Assembly: GCA_964399955.1 (NCBI GenBank)
Contig: CAYNST010000022.1
Location: 1 to 40,128 of the forward strand
From: CAYNST01 sp964399955
Lineage (GTDB): Bacteria > Pseudomonadota > Gammaproteobacteria > Pseudomonadales > Cellvibrionaceae
Direction of reading: 5' to 3'
Length of the DNA stretch: 40,128 bases
Of the stretch, positions 17,796 through 26,062 are shown one piece after another (position 1 is the first letter of the stretch; each line of letters begins with the position of its first letter). Below the pieces are notes generated by a model, which made no database searches, was not told the DNA's origin, and worked only from the letters and a program-made list of their open reading frames with translations. A program made the translations under genes and the position numbers.

Positions 17796-18626
17796 CTATT
17801 TGAAGCCGTGCTCCTCGGCGGGAAACTGCCCGCTTCTGACGTCGCGGACAAACCGCGCAAAGGCCTCGACCACGCCCTGTGTCTCCAGCAGAAAATTCTT
17901 GGCAAAGCGGGGAGGATTTTCTGTCATGCCCAGAAGGTCGTTGATGACCAGCACCTGCCCGTCTGTGTAGGGCCCGGCGCCTATACCGATGGTGGGTATG
18001 TTCAGACGTTTCGTCACCGACTTGGCCAACGCTGTGGGTACGCATTCCAGAATGAGCGCATCGGCACCAGCTTGAGCAAGCAGCTCGGCATCGCGAGCTA
18101 TCTGCTCTGCACCCGCCCTATCGCGGCCCTGAACTTTATAACCGCCAAACTTGTTCACCGACTGGGGCGTCAGGCCCAGATGGGCGCAGACCGGGATACC
18201 GCGTTCACACAGCTGTTGCACGGTTTGCAACAGCCAGGCACCGCCTTCAAGTTTGACCATGTGTGCTCCGGCCTGCATCAGGCGGGCGGCATTTTGTATG
18301 GCTTGCTCGGGGGTGGCGTAGCTCATGAAGGGCAGGTCGCCCATGATCAGCGATTTTTGATTTCCGCGGCTGACTGCGGCTACATGATGCACCATTTGCT
18401 CCATGGTCACCGGCAGGGTGCTGTCAAAACCCAGCACTGTCATTCCCAGGCTGTCGCCAACCAGCACAATGTCAACCCCTGCCTTTTGGGCAAGTGCGGC
18501 GGTTGCTGCGTCGTAGAGGGCGATGCTGGCAAATTTCTCACCGTTAGCCTTCTTCTGCTTCAGAGTGAGTACGGTTGTTTTACTGCTGAGTGCGCTGTTC
18601 TGCTCGCCTGCGTAGGTCATAGACAT
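17796..18626 (-). CDS. panB: 3-methyl-2-oxobutanoate hydroxymethyltransferase PanB
   Basis: PanB transfers a hydroxymethyl group from methylene-THF to 2-oxoisovalerate, the first step of pantothenate synthesis. The 276 aa product has the metal-binding VGDSLGMTVLGFDSTLPVT region, the KLEGG motif, AHLGLTPQSVN, the catalytic Glu in ILECVP (about 194), and IGIGAGPYTDGQVLV. ATG 18626 has a second Met two codons later; either may be used. In pseudomonads panC usually follows panB. Here ppc follows and panC is not in the window. Confidence 0.96.
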   Translation of the reverse strand: MSMTYAGEQNSALSSKTTVLTLKQKKANGEKFASIALYDAATAALAQKAGVDIVLVGDSLGMTVLGFDSTLPVTMEQMVHHVAAVSRGNQKSLIMGDLPFMSYATPEQAIQNAARLMQAGAHMVKLEGGAWLLQTVQQLCERGIPVCAHLGLTPQSVNKFGGYKVQGRDRAGAEQIARDAELLAQAGADALILECVPTALAKSVTKRLNIPTIGIGAGPYTDGQVLVINDLLGMTENPPRFAKNFLLETQGVVEAFARFVRDVRSGQFPAEEHGFK

Positions 18627-18761
18627 GTGCCTGCTTGTTTTGCGTCCGTTTTCGAGGGTGATTGTTCAAACACGCGGCAATGAATGCGGTGCCGCGTTGG
18701 CGGGGGTCCGCCACACATCAAACCCTTCCTGGCCAAGTTTGTCGCTCGGGCGTGATGTGAC
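18627..18761 (-). other. structured spacer between folK and panB
   Basis: The minus strand contains two inverted repeats: an 8 bp stem (ACGCGGCA with TGCCGCGT, 10 nt loop) and a shorter GGCGG/CCGCC stem. Neither has a T run. No promoter is convincing, so panB may be read from folK/pcnB. Confidence 0.4.
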
Positions 18762-19277
18762 TTACAGCAACTGGTGGTGCTGGGTGCTTGCGTGTCGGAA
18801 GCGCTGCAGCCCTTGGTAGCCACAGCGGGCCAGATGAGCACTCACAGAGAGGCCGTCGGGCATGATCAGCTGAGGTGCTATATCGGCCAGAGGAGCAAGT
18901 ACAAAATTTCTGCTGAGCATGTGCGGATGGGGCACAGTGAGGCGTGGCTCCTGGATTTGTTGGTCGCCGTATAACAATAGGTCCAAATCCAGTGTGCGTG
19001 GACCCCAGTGTACATCACGTGTGCGCTTGTGTGCGCGCTCAATGGCCTGCAACTGGTCCAGGAGCAGCAGCGGGCTCAAGTCTGTGCGCAGTGCGGCAAC
19101 TGCATTGATGTAGTTTGGCTGTGGCCCCGGGCCGACTGCCTGGCTGGAGTAGAGGCCCGACAAGGCAAAACATTCGGTTTGCGGCAGGTTGTGCAAGGCC
19201 GAGTAGGCGCTGAGCACCTGCGTCAGTGGGTCTGACAGATTACTGCCCAGGCCGATGTAGGCGAAGTAGGCAGGCAC
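18762..19277 (-). CDS. folK: 2-amino-4-hydroxy-6-hydroxymethyldihydropteridine pyrophosphokinase FolK
   Basis: FolK pyrophosphorylates hydroxymethyl-dihydropterin in folate synthesis. The 171 aa sequence begins PAYFAYIGLGSNLSDP (pterin site) and contains the signature DVHWGPRTLDLDLLLYGD with the Mg-binding aspartates, then LTVPHPHMLSRNFVLAPL. The stop codon of pcnB lies 8 nt upstream of its start, so the two are almost certainly cotranscribed, as in pseudomonads. Confidence 0.96.
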   Translation of the reverse strand: MPAYFAYIGLGSNLSDPLTQVLSAYSALHNLPQTECFALSGLYSSQAVGPGPQPNYINAVAALRTDLSPLLLLDQLQAIERAHKRTRDVHWGPRTLDLDLLLYGDQQIQEPRLTVPHPHMLSRNFVLAPLADIAPQLIMPDGLSVSAHLARCGYQGLQRFRHASTQHHQLL

Positions 19278-19285
19278 TTTAGCGC

Positions 19286-20665
19286 CTAAGGCTCTTGCGG
19301 TGGATCAGGTCGGTCAGCAGACGGCTTGCGCTTGCGTCTGCGTGGGCGACGTTTGCGCGCCTGAGGACCCAGTTCCTCAATCATTCTCTGCCGCTCGCTT
19401 TCGCCAGCTTCCTGAAACTGAGTCCACCAGTGCCCCAAACCCTGGAGGTCTTCGCCGGTTGCCTCGCGCAGCAACAAGAAGTCATAGGCTGCCCGAAATT
19501 TTGGGTGCTCCAGTGATTCCTGGGCTCGCTTGCCGTCTCGCATTGCCAGCCTGAGTTGCAGGGTCCAGATCTCCCGCAACGGCAGCAAAAACCGTTTCGG
19601 AATGGCCGTACATGCCAATTGCTGGGCAATAACGCCTGGCGCCGCCTGACTCATGGCCTGACCGGCCGGCATGGGGTGCTCCTCCTGCAGTTGTCGCATG
19701 GCCTGTTGCAGCGGGAGCCAAAGGAACGCTGCATAAACGAAAGCCGGCGTGACTTTTTTGTCCTGGCGTATGCGCTTGTCGGTATTGATCACCACCTGGC
19801 GGATAAACGCCCGGTCCTGGTGGCTGCCGGGCTGCAGGCACTGCTGCATGCCCGGAAACAGATACTGCAACAAACCCAGCCGCTCGAGCATTTCCAGCGA
19901 CTCGGCTGCTGACCCGCTCAACATCAGCTTCAGCACTTCTTCAAACAATCGGGCCGATGGTACCTCACCCAGCAGGGGCGCCAGGTCGTAGATGGGGGCT
20001 TCCGTCTCTTGTTGCAGCTTAAAACCGAGTTTGGCGGCGAATCTGACCGCGCGCAGCATTCTTACCGGGTCTTCCCTGTACCGGCTGGCCGGGTCGCCAA
20101 TCATGCGCAGGGTTCGCCGGTCCAGGTCGTCATAGCCACTGGTGAAGTCCAGCAGGTGCCCGCTGGTGGGGTCTAGATAAAGAGCGTTGATGGTGAAGTC
20201 TCTGCGCAAAGCGTCCGACTCTATATCGCCAAAGACGTTGTCCCGCAGGAGCAGACCAGACGCCGACTGCTCTGCGTCACGTGAGCCGGTGGACGTTGAA
20301 TGGTGCCCGCGGAAGGTGGTCACCTCTATGATTTCCCGGCCAAAGCGAACATGCACTATGCGAAACCGCCGGCCAATAATCATGGCGGAGCGAAACAACC
20401 GCTTGACCTGCTCCGGTGTGGCCTGGGTTGCAATATCAAAGTCTTTGGGCGTTGCCCCCAAAAGCAGGTCACGCACCCCGCCGCCGACCAGGTAAGCGGT
20501 AAATCCGGCGCGCTGCAGGGTTTGGATAACCGTAACTGCATTGCGGCTGATACGGCCAAAATCGATAGCATGCTCGTCCTGCGACAGCTGACGGTAGCTG
20601 GTCGTGGTGGCAGTGGTGTTTGAACCTGTAACAGATGACAAGAGTTTTTTTAGCCGATTTAGCAT
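19286..20665 (-). CDS. pcnB: poly(A) polymerase I PcnB
   Basis: PcnB adds poly(A) tails that speed RNA decay by PNPase and RNase E. The 459 aa protein has the nucleotidyltransferase head LVGGGVRDLLLGATPKDFDI with the metal-binding DFD, VTTFRGHH, RRDFTINALYLDP, and the second half of the tRNA-nucleotidyltransferase-like fold (DDLDRRTLRMIGDPASRYRE). A very basic C-terminal tail (KRRPRRRKRKPS) binds RNA. It is distinguished from tRNA CCA-adding enzyme by this tail and by the pcnB-folK linkage. There is no clear Shine-Dalgarno before ATG 20665; non-standard starts are known for pcnB elsewhere. Confidence 0.95.
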   Translation of the reverse strand: MLNRLKKLLSSVTGSNTTATTTSYRQLSQDEHAIDFGRISRNAVTVIQTLQRAGFTAYLVGGGVRDLLLGATPKDFDIATQATPEQVKRLFRSAMIIGRRFRIVHVRFGREIIEVTTFRGHHSTSTGSRDAEQSASGLLLRDNVFGDIESDALRRDFTINALYLDPTSGHLLDFTSGYDDLDRRTLRMIGDPASRYREDPVRMLRAVRFAAKLGFKLQQETEAPIYDLAPLLGEVPSARLFEEVLKLMLSGSAAESLEMLERLGLLQYLFPGMQQCLQPGSHQDRAFIRQVVINTDKRIRQDKKVTPAFVYAAFLWLPLQQAMRQLQEEHPMPAGQAMSQAAPGVIAQQLACTAIPKRFLLPLREIWTLQLRLAMRDGKRAQESLEHPKFRAAYDFLLLREATGEDLQGLGHWWTQFQEAGESERQRMIEELGPQARKRRPRRRKRKPSADRPDPPQEP

Positions 20666-20959
20666 AGGGTAGTTATAACCGCTCGGGTGAGGCTGGATGC
20701 CACGTGCATCATTGGCGCAGTCCGTGTTTCGTCGACTCCACAGTCACTCCAGGTAACAGAGCGTTGATGTGGCGCGTGCTGCCGCAGGTATTGTATCGCA
20801 AAATGGCGCAGGGGGTGCTAGCACTAGTAGGGGGGGCACAGCAGGGAGGGGCATATGGGGCTGTTGGTGCGGTCTGCCTTCCTGTGGCAGCGCTTGCGTG
20901 CACTTGCAAATGAAGCCATCTGCAGTTTGCCTTTATTCTTTTGCTTCAGCCGCGTAGCG
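20666..20959. other. spacer between the CA-motif RNA and pcnB
   Basis: No credible protein gene is seen; the short open frames are unlike any protein family and have poor starts. A weak A-rich stretch (AAAAGAATAA on the minus strand near 20940) may be a degenerate sixth motif. Possible -10 elements for pcnB on the minus strand are TACAAT (20795-20790) and TATAAC close to the pcnB start; neither has a good -35. No hairpin with a T run was found, so the sRNA may read through into pcnB or be processed. Confidence 0.4.
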
Positions 20960-21044
20960 CTAGGCGCGTTATTATTGTTTTTTGTTGTTATGAGCGTATT
21001 AAAACGTTTTTATTATTATTTGTTATTGTTAGAGCCAACTCATT

Positions 21045-21060
21045 TACAATTATTGAGCCA
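21045..21060 (-). promoter_or_regulatory. weak sigma-54-like site ahead of CA clusters 4 and 5
   Basis: TGGCTC-N5-TTGTA on the minus strand matches the -24 element well but has GT where the -12 element normally has GC. It lies about 11 nt before the expected start near 21034 and just ahead of the fourth A-rich cluster, which mirrors the layout of the first promoter. Confidence 0.3.
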
Positions 21061-21177
21061 TGCTCACTAAAACCATATAAATCAGGAACTTAAGGTCTTG
21101 CCTGCCAAGGTTGACTTCGCTTTGAGCAATAAAGTCCTATCAAAGTGTTACTTTTGGTATCTGATCCACATATGCAA

Positions 21178-21202
21178 ACGGGAAGGTAACAAACCTTCCC
21201 GT
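21178..21202 (-). terminator. hairpin between the CA-cluster groups (weak terminator)
   Basis: ACGGGAAGG and CCTTCCCGT form a perfect 9 bp stem with a 7 nt loop. On the minus strand it is followed by TTG, so only three Ts are in line. It could end a first RNA of about 235 nt or simply be an internal fold. Confidence 0.4.
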
Positions 21203-21422
21203 CTCAGCAAATGGGTATCCCTTGCTCGAGCTGCGTGTGAGCCCGGCGACAATTGCCACCTATCCCACTGCCTTAGCTACCCGTGCGTTTAAGCCAATTT
21301 AGTTCTTTATTATTATTTGTTGTAATTATTATAAAAACCGTTGTTTGTTATTGTTTATTGTTATTATTAGTTTGCCTTTGGCTTTTTATTATTCTTTATT
21401 GTTGTTATGTTGCAGTGGATAT

Positions 21423-21438
21423 AGCAGAAGCCGTGCCA
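21423..21438 (-). promoter_or_regulatory. sigma-54 promoter of the CrcZ-like RNA
   Basis: TGGCACGGCTTCTGCT on the minus strand matches the consensus TGGCAC-N5-TTGCW except one base. The GG and GC are at the required spacing. The start should be near 21412. The adjacent upstream gene encodes a sigma-54-dependent activator (CbrB). Confidence 0.85.
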
Positions 21439-21513
21439 GATATGATAACTTTATTAAAAACAACGGGTTAGGATTTTTGCTCCGCCATTTTGGTTCTTTA
21501 GTATGGGTTGAGC

Positions 21514-21559
21514 GTTACCTTTTGTTCCGAAATCGTTACTTTCGAGAGATGCCGGTAAC
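21514..21559 (-). promoter_or_regulatory. candidate upstream activator sites for CbrB
   Basis: On the plus strand GTTAC occurs at 21514-21518 and 21535-21539, and the inverse GTAAC at 21555-21559. The steps of 21 and 20 bp are close to two helical turns. They lie about 100-150 bp upstream of the predicted sigma-54 start, the normal place for an enhancer-binding protein. Assignment to CbrB is inference. Confidence 0.5.
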
Positions 21560-21619
21560 AGTTTTTGCGGTTGGATCACGCTCAGGTTGTGATATTTGTC
21601 ACGGGGAAGGGGGGTGCTG

Positions 21620-21663
21620 TAGCGGCCGCCCAGTGGTTTTTGCCACTTATGACTTAGCCGCTA
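21620..21663 (-). other. nested stem-loop after the cbrB stop
   Basis: The outer stem TAGCGGC/GCCGCTA (21620-21626 with 21657-21663) encloses an inner AGTGG/CCACT stem (21632-21636 with 21643-21647). It begins 11 nt after the cbrB stop. No T run follows on the minus strand. It may protect the cbrB 3' end or end transcription in a factor-dependent way. Confidence 0.45.
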
Positions 21664-21673
21664 GAAAGTTCGC

Positions 21674-23062
21674 TTAAGATTTGGAGCTCTGAGTGGGTTT
21701 GGTGCGCGGGATGCCCAGGCGTTGGCGCCTCTCCCAAAGGCATTTGCGACTCACGCCCAGTTTGCGCGCCAGTTCGGTTTCGCTCATGGAGTCTTGATGC
21801 TCAAGCACAAAGCGCTGGAAATAGTCTTCCAGTGACAGATCCTCGGTGGATTCCTGGTTCATAGACCGTTTACGGGGCGCAGCGGGGCCGTCGTCGTCCT
21901 CCATATTGACCAGTTCAAGGTCGATGGCGAGCAGCGAGTGACTGATTTCCCGGTCGTCCTCGCAAAGAATGACCGCTCGCTGAATGGCGTTCTCCAGCTC
22001 TCGAATGTTGCCCGGCCAGGTGTATGTGGTTATCGCCTGAATGGCCTCTGGCGACAACTGCAACGGGGGCTTTTTAAGTTCTGCGCAATAGCGCTTCACG
22101 AAAACTTCGGCAAGCGTCAGGATATCCTTGCCGCGTTCGCGCAGCGCCGGCAGCTTTAGCTGAACAACGTTGATGCGAAAGTATAGATCCTCGCGAAATT
22201 TGCCCTCGCGTGCAAGCTTGCCAAGATCGCGATGGGTGGCCACCACCAGGCGCACATCCACTTTGCGCGACTCCACCGAACCAATAGGCCGCACTTCGCC
22301 TTCTTGCAGAACGCGCAGCAATCGTGCCTGAGCTTCCAGCGGCAGTTCGCCTATTTCATCCAAAAACATGGTGCCACCGTCAGCGGCGGCGACCAAGCCC
22401 TCCCGTTGACTTGCGGCACCGGTGAATGCGCCTTTCTCGTGACCAAAGAGCTCCGCCTCAATCAGGCTGTCGGGAATGGCGGCACAGTTGACACTGATCA
22501 GCGGTTTGTCGGCACGCGGGCTTTCAGAATGCAGGGCCCGCGCCACCAGCTCCTTGCCGGTGCCTGTTTCCCCGTTGACCAGCACCGTGGCGTTGGTTGG
22601 GGCAACCTTGTGGATCTTGGCGTATAGCTCCCGCATAGGTGGGGATGTACCAATCATGCCTTCCACCTGGCTGTAATCATTGCCAGAGACTTTTTCTACT
22701 GGCGCAGGGCGCGCGGTTTTGACCAGAACGCGCTTGACGGCCGTAAGCATTTCTTCGTGGTCAAAGGGCTTGGCGATATAGTCCACTGCGCCCATGCGCA
22801 TGGAGTCTACGGCCGAGCGCAAGCTGGCGTAGCTGGTCATGATCAGCACTGGTACGTCGCCGGCCATCTGTACCAGATCGGTGCCGGGTGCGCCTGGCAG
22901 GCGCAGGTCGGAAATAATCAAGTCGAAGGAGTCGAGCTTGTACTTGCCGGTTGCTTCCTTCACTGAGGAAGCTTCTTTTACGTCGTACTTGTTGCGCGTC
23001 AGCATTTTGCGCAATGCCGTGCGGATGATGATCTCGTCTTCGACAATCAGGACTTTACTCAT
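21674..23062 (-). CDS. cbrB: sigma-54-dependent response regulator CbrB
   Basis: CbrB is the NtrC-family activator of the CbrAB system, which governs carbon/nitrogen balance in Pseudomonas. The 462 aa protein has a receiver domain (1-115; phosphoacceptor Asp52 in LIISDLRLPG, Lys98 in AKPF). The AAA+ domain (about 135-370) has Walker A GETGTGKE (164-171), the sigma-54-contacting GAFTGA loop (211-216), Walker B GGTMFLDEIGEL and the arginine-finger region. A Fis-type HTH lies near 415-455 (ETELARKLGVSRKCLWERRQ). It lies 15 nt after cbrA, so the two are cotranscribed. The name rests on the cbrA partner and on pcnB-folK-panB downstream. Confidence 0.92.
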   Translation of the reverse strand: MSKVLIVEDEIIIRTALRKMLTRNKYDVKEASSVKEATGKYKLDSFDLIISDLRLPGAPGTDLVQMAGDVPVLIMTSYASLRSAVDSMRMGAVDYIAKPFDHEEMLTAVKRVLVKTARPAPVEKVSGNDYSQVEGMIGTSPPMRELYAKIHKVAPTNATVLVNGETGTGKELVARALHSESPRADKPLISVNCAAIPDSLIEAELFGHEKGAFTGAASQREGLVAAADGGTMFLDEIGELPLEAQARLLRVLQEGEVRPIGSVESRKVDVRLVVATHRDLGKLAREGKFREDLYFRINVVQLKLPALRERGKDILTLAEVFVKRYCAELKKPPLQLSPEAIQAITTYTWPGNIRELENAIQRAVILCEDDREISHSLLAIDLELVNMEDDDGPAAPRKRSMNQESTEDLSLEDYFQRFVLEHQDSMSETELARKLGVSRKCLWERRQRLGIPRTKPTQSSKS

Positions 23063-23077
23063 CTTTTTCTGGTACCA

Positions 23078-26062
23078 CTAGACTTCGTCCGCTGGGTCAC
23101 TCTTCAAGTCGCCACTTGTCAGGCCCAAGGGTAAAGTGATGATGAAACGCGTGCCATTTTGATCGTCGGCGTGAGCGGGCGATACGATCTCGATGGTGCC
23201 TTTGTGGTCCTCGACAATACTATACACCATGGCCATTCCAAGGCCCGTGCCCTCTCCGGGGTCTTTGGTGGTGTAAAACGGCTCAAAAATGCGGTCGGCT
23301 ACCTCGGCCGGAATACCGCAGCCGTGGTCTGTCACCGTCAGCTGCACCGTTTGCGTGCCAAGGGTGGCGCCTACCACCACTTCGCTCTCCGCCGGGCTGG
23401 CATCGCGGGAGTTTGACAGAAGATTCACAAACACCTGAATCAAGCGCTGGGGGTCTGCGTCGATCTCCAGCGACGGGGCAATATCATTGACGAACACCAC
23501 TTGGTTTTTTTCTTTCTGCAGCGACAGCAAATGAATGGCTTCCTGTGCACAGTCATAAGCGCGGATTCGCTCAAACTGGGTTATTTGCTGCCCGGCGTGA
23601 GAGAAGCTGACCAAAGATTGTACAATTCGGTTGACCCTATGGGTTAGAGACAGGATCTGCTCACCAGTTTCAAGTATTTCCGCGTCATCGGTGTCGTATT
23701 TCAGATTCTGCGCCAGGCAGGCAATGCCGGTGACGGGATTGCCAATCTCGTGGGCTACGCCCGCAGCCAGCCGGCCTACCGACGCGAGGCGTTCGCTGTG
23801 CACCAACTCGCGCTCCAGCATCTGCAGCTCACTCACATCTTCCAACAAAATAACCTGCCCGTCCACTTGATGGGCTAGGGAGGATGGTATGAACGCCTTG
23901 TGCAGCGTGATCCAATGGGGCTTATTGTTGAGATAAATCAACCGCTTGTAAAAACGTGGCTCTGCGGAAAGCGCAAACTTGTTGAGCAGGCGGCCCCAGG
24001 GCTCATCGACATCTTCCAGGTGGGAGCCCTTGACCTCGTCACTCTCTATGCCCGTCAGCTTCTCCATGGCGCTGTTCCACATCAGCACCTCCATGTCTTC
24101 GCCGATGGAACAGGTGGCCAACGGCAGTTGTTCCAGGGTGCGGCGATGATAAAGCCGAAGATTGTTGAGCTCGGCGGCAAGCCCTGTCAGGTGGTCCCGA
24201 ACCTGCGCCAGCCGGCTTTCAATCAGGTTGATGTCGGTGGCCCCAGGTGATTCCGGAATTTTAAAGGGCACCATCTGGTCCATGATTTCACTGGCCATGG
24301 AGATGCCGATCAGACTGGAGAGGTTGGCTTCAATTTCATCGCGTAAGCGCCGCAGGGCATAGGGCCTGCTTTCATTTGGCCTCAGTCCCAGCCGTTGCAG
24401 GGCGCGGCGCACTTCTTTCTGCGCCGTGGATTGGCCGATTCGGCTGCTGAGCCTGTGGATGATCTCGTCGGGCGAGCGTATATCGAGCGACAGTCGCACG
24501 GGATGGCTCAGTTCATCCTGCGAGCACAATTCGGCGCCGTACAGCTCTTCGTGGGACTGGCGACTGAGCATGGATACCACCAGAAACACCAGCGTGTTCA
24601 GCCCCAGGCTCCAGAGCGTTACCGAGTTCCATTGCTCAATGCCTATGGGGATGGGCTCATGCCAGAAGGGCAGGGACGCGCTGGTCCAGCCCTGCAGCAT
24701 GGGCAACATCAGTGCAAAAAACCAGATGTTGCTTCCCACCATAAGCCCCGCCAGAAACCCTCGGCGATTGCCCTGCGGCCAGTGGGTAACGCCAATGACG
24801 CCAGGCAGTAGCTGCAAGGTGGCAATGAACGCACACAGGGCCAGCTCGGTCAGGTTGAAGCGGTTGTTGAGCACCACATAGAATGTGTAACCGCCCATCA
24901 AAACTGCAGCAATCAGCGCTCGCCGCATCCAGATCAGTTGTCGATAGACGTCTCGCTTAGCCGGAAAGCGCACCGACGGCAGGATCCAGTGGTTAAGGAT
25001 CATAGTGGATAGGGCCAGTGCAATGGCAACCATGGCACCGGTGGATGCGGACAGGCCGCCGACGAAAGCAACGACGGCAAAAGCGCCGTTGCCGGTTGCC
25101 ATGGGCACGGTCAGCGGGAAGTACTGGGCCTGGGTGGTCAGTCCCAGCGCATAACCGCTCCAGAGAATTGGAAACACCGGCAGGGCCATGACCAGCAGGA
25201 ACAGTGGGAAGGCCCAGGTCAGGGTGCGGCTGATGTTGCGTTTGACGGGGTTTTCTACCACTGTCATATGAAAGATGTGCGGCATGGATACTGCAGTGGC
25301 AATAAACACCAGCAGCAGAGCGTGCGCGGACGGGTCATTGACCTGCACGCGCAGGCTCTGCAAGTACTGTGGATGCTCGTTTAGCCAAAGGTCCAACTGA
25401 GCGAATCCTCCAAATACATAAAATACTGCGAAGGACCCCACTGCCAGAAGCCCGAACATTTTGAACAGGGATTCAAAGGCCATCACCATGACCAAGCCGC
25501 GGTGATGCTCGCGGTTGGAGCCAAATGCCATAGCAAACAGCGCAATAACGCTGCAATAGAGCAGAGCAAAGCTTTGCCGGACCCCAAACTCATTGGCGCC
25601 GCCGTCCACCAAGCGTGGGTTTTGCCGGGTGAGAAGGTGAATGGTGTCGGCCACTGCCTGCATCTGCAGCGCAAGCAGAGGGGCCATTGCCAGCAGCATG
25701 AGCATGGTCACCACGCCGCCCACTGAATGGCTGTGGTAGCGAAACACCAATAAGTCCGCCATAGAGTTAATTTGGTAGCGGCGAGCCAGCTCGATCAGGG
25801 GTTTTAATAAGAAGGGCGCAAACAGGAAGAGCGCGCCGGTGCCCAGGTAGTACGCCAGCGCGCCGTACCCATAACGGTGTGCCAGGTCGATCACCCCATA
25901 AAAGGACCAGGCGCTGGCGAAGATTCCCAGGGAAAAGATATAGGTGACCGGATGCGACACTACGCGCTCCGGCACCCAGCCACGTTCGGTGGCAAAGGCC
26001 AGGGCAAAGAGCACGCCTAAATAGGTGGTGCAGAAAAGCGCAACCTGCAGGTAGCTAAGCAT
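23078..26062 (-). CDS. cbrA: sensor kinase CbrA with SLC5-type transporter domain
   Basis: CbrA is the membrane sensor of the CbrAB system. The 994 aa protein has an N-terminal sodium/solute symporter (SLC5) domain of about 13 membrane segments (1-500), starting LSYLQVALFCTTYLGVLFAL. A cytosolic linker (about 540-620) precedes a PAS domain (about 650-760; TLEQLPLATCSIGEDMEVLM). HisKA follows, with phosphoacceptor His771 in GVAHEIGNPVTG, then HATPase_c (N box FVNLLSNSRDA, G boxes DHGCGIP and GEGTGLGMAM). Pseudomonas CrbA-type kinases are about 980 aa. Histidine has been reported as a ligand of pseudomonad CbrA; the ligand here is unknown. The start overlaps the stop of cbrX by 8 nt. Confidence 0.93.
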   Translation of the reverse strand: MLSYLQVALFCTTYLGVLFALAFATERGWVPERVVSHPVTYIFSLGIFASAWSFYGVIDLAHRYGYGALAYYLGTGALFLFAPFLLKPLIELARRYQINSMADLLVFRYHSHSVGGVVTMLMLLAMAPLLALQMQAVADTIHLLTRQNPRLVDGGANEFGVRQSFALLYCSVIALFAMAFGSNREHHRGLVMVMAFESLFKMFGLLAVGSFAVFYVFGGFAQLDLWLNEHPQYLQSLRVQVNDPSAHALLLVFIATAVSMPHIFHMTVVENPVKRNISRTLTWAFPLFLLVMALPVFPILWSGYALGLTTQAQYFPLTVPMATGNGAFAVVAFVGGLSASTGAMVAIALALSTMILNHWILPSVRFPAKRDVYRQLIWMRRALIAAVLMGGYTFYVVLNNRFNLTELALCAFIATLQLLPGVIGVTHWPQGNRRGFLAGLMVGSNIWFFALMLPMLQGWTSASLPFWHEPIPIGIEQWNSVTLWSLGLNTLVFLVVSMLSRQSHEELYGAELCSQDELSHPVRLSLDIRSPDEIIHRLSSRIGQSTAQKEVRRALQRLGLRPNESRPYALRRLRDEIEANLSSLIGISMASEIMDQMVPFKIPESPGATDINLIESRLAQVRDHLTGLAAELNNLRLYHRRTLEQLPLATCSIGEDMEVLMWNSAMEKLTGIESDEVKGSHLEDVDEPWGRLLNKFALSAEPRFYKRLIYLNNKPHWITLHKAFIPSSLAHQVDGQVILLEDVSELQMLERELVHSERLASVGRLAAGVAHEIGNPVTGIACLAQNLKYDTDDAEILETGEQILSLTHRVNRIVQSLVSFSHAGQQITQFERIRAYDCAQEAIHLLSLQKEKNQVVFVNDIAPSLEIDADPQRLIQVFVNLLSNSRDASPAESEVVVGATLGTQTVQLTVTDHGCGIPAEVADRIFEPFYTTKDPGEGTGLGMAMVYSIVEDHKGTIEIVSPAHADDQNGTRFIITLPLGLTSGDLKSDPADEV

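Larger units (their letters stand above)
20960..21412 (-). ncRNA. crcZ: CrcZ-like Hfq/Crc-sequestering RNA (predicted)
   Basis: In Pseudomonas, CrcZ lies between cbrB and pcnB, is transcribed from a CbrB/sigma-54 promoter, and titrates Hfq/Crc through A-rich CA motifs (AAnAAnAA). All of these are seen here. The position is the same, a sigma-54 promoter is at 21423-21438, and five AAnAAnAA clusters lie on the minus strand: 21406-21385, 21369-21341, 21321-21303, 21030-21007 and 20989-20969. The first cluster begins about 6 nt from the predicted start near 21412. A 9 bp hairpin (21178-21202) followed by only three Ts splits the region, so it may be one RNA of about 450-500 nt or two shorter ones. 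The 3' end is uncertain. Confidence 0.78.

Noticed and set aside
17625..18683. 352-codon plus-strand frame across panB
   Set aside because: Antisense to panB and the start of ppc, both of which have full family motifs.
20965..21410. AT-rich runs as microsatellite or horizontally acquired DNA
   Set aside because: The runs are irregular, all fit AAnAAnAA on one strand, lie behind a sigma-54 promoter and occupy the CrcZ position; flanking genes are core genes.
20704..21677. Several short plus-strand frames in the cbrB-pcnB gap
   Set aside because: Poor starts, Phe/Leu/Tyr-rich peptides from the A/T-rich runs, and no family match; the RNA interpretation explains the composition better.
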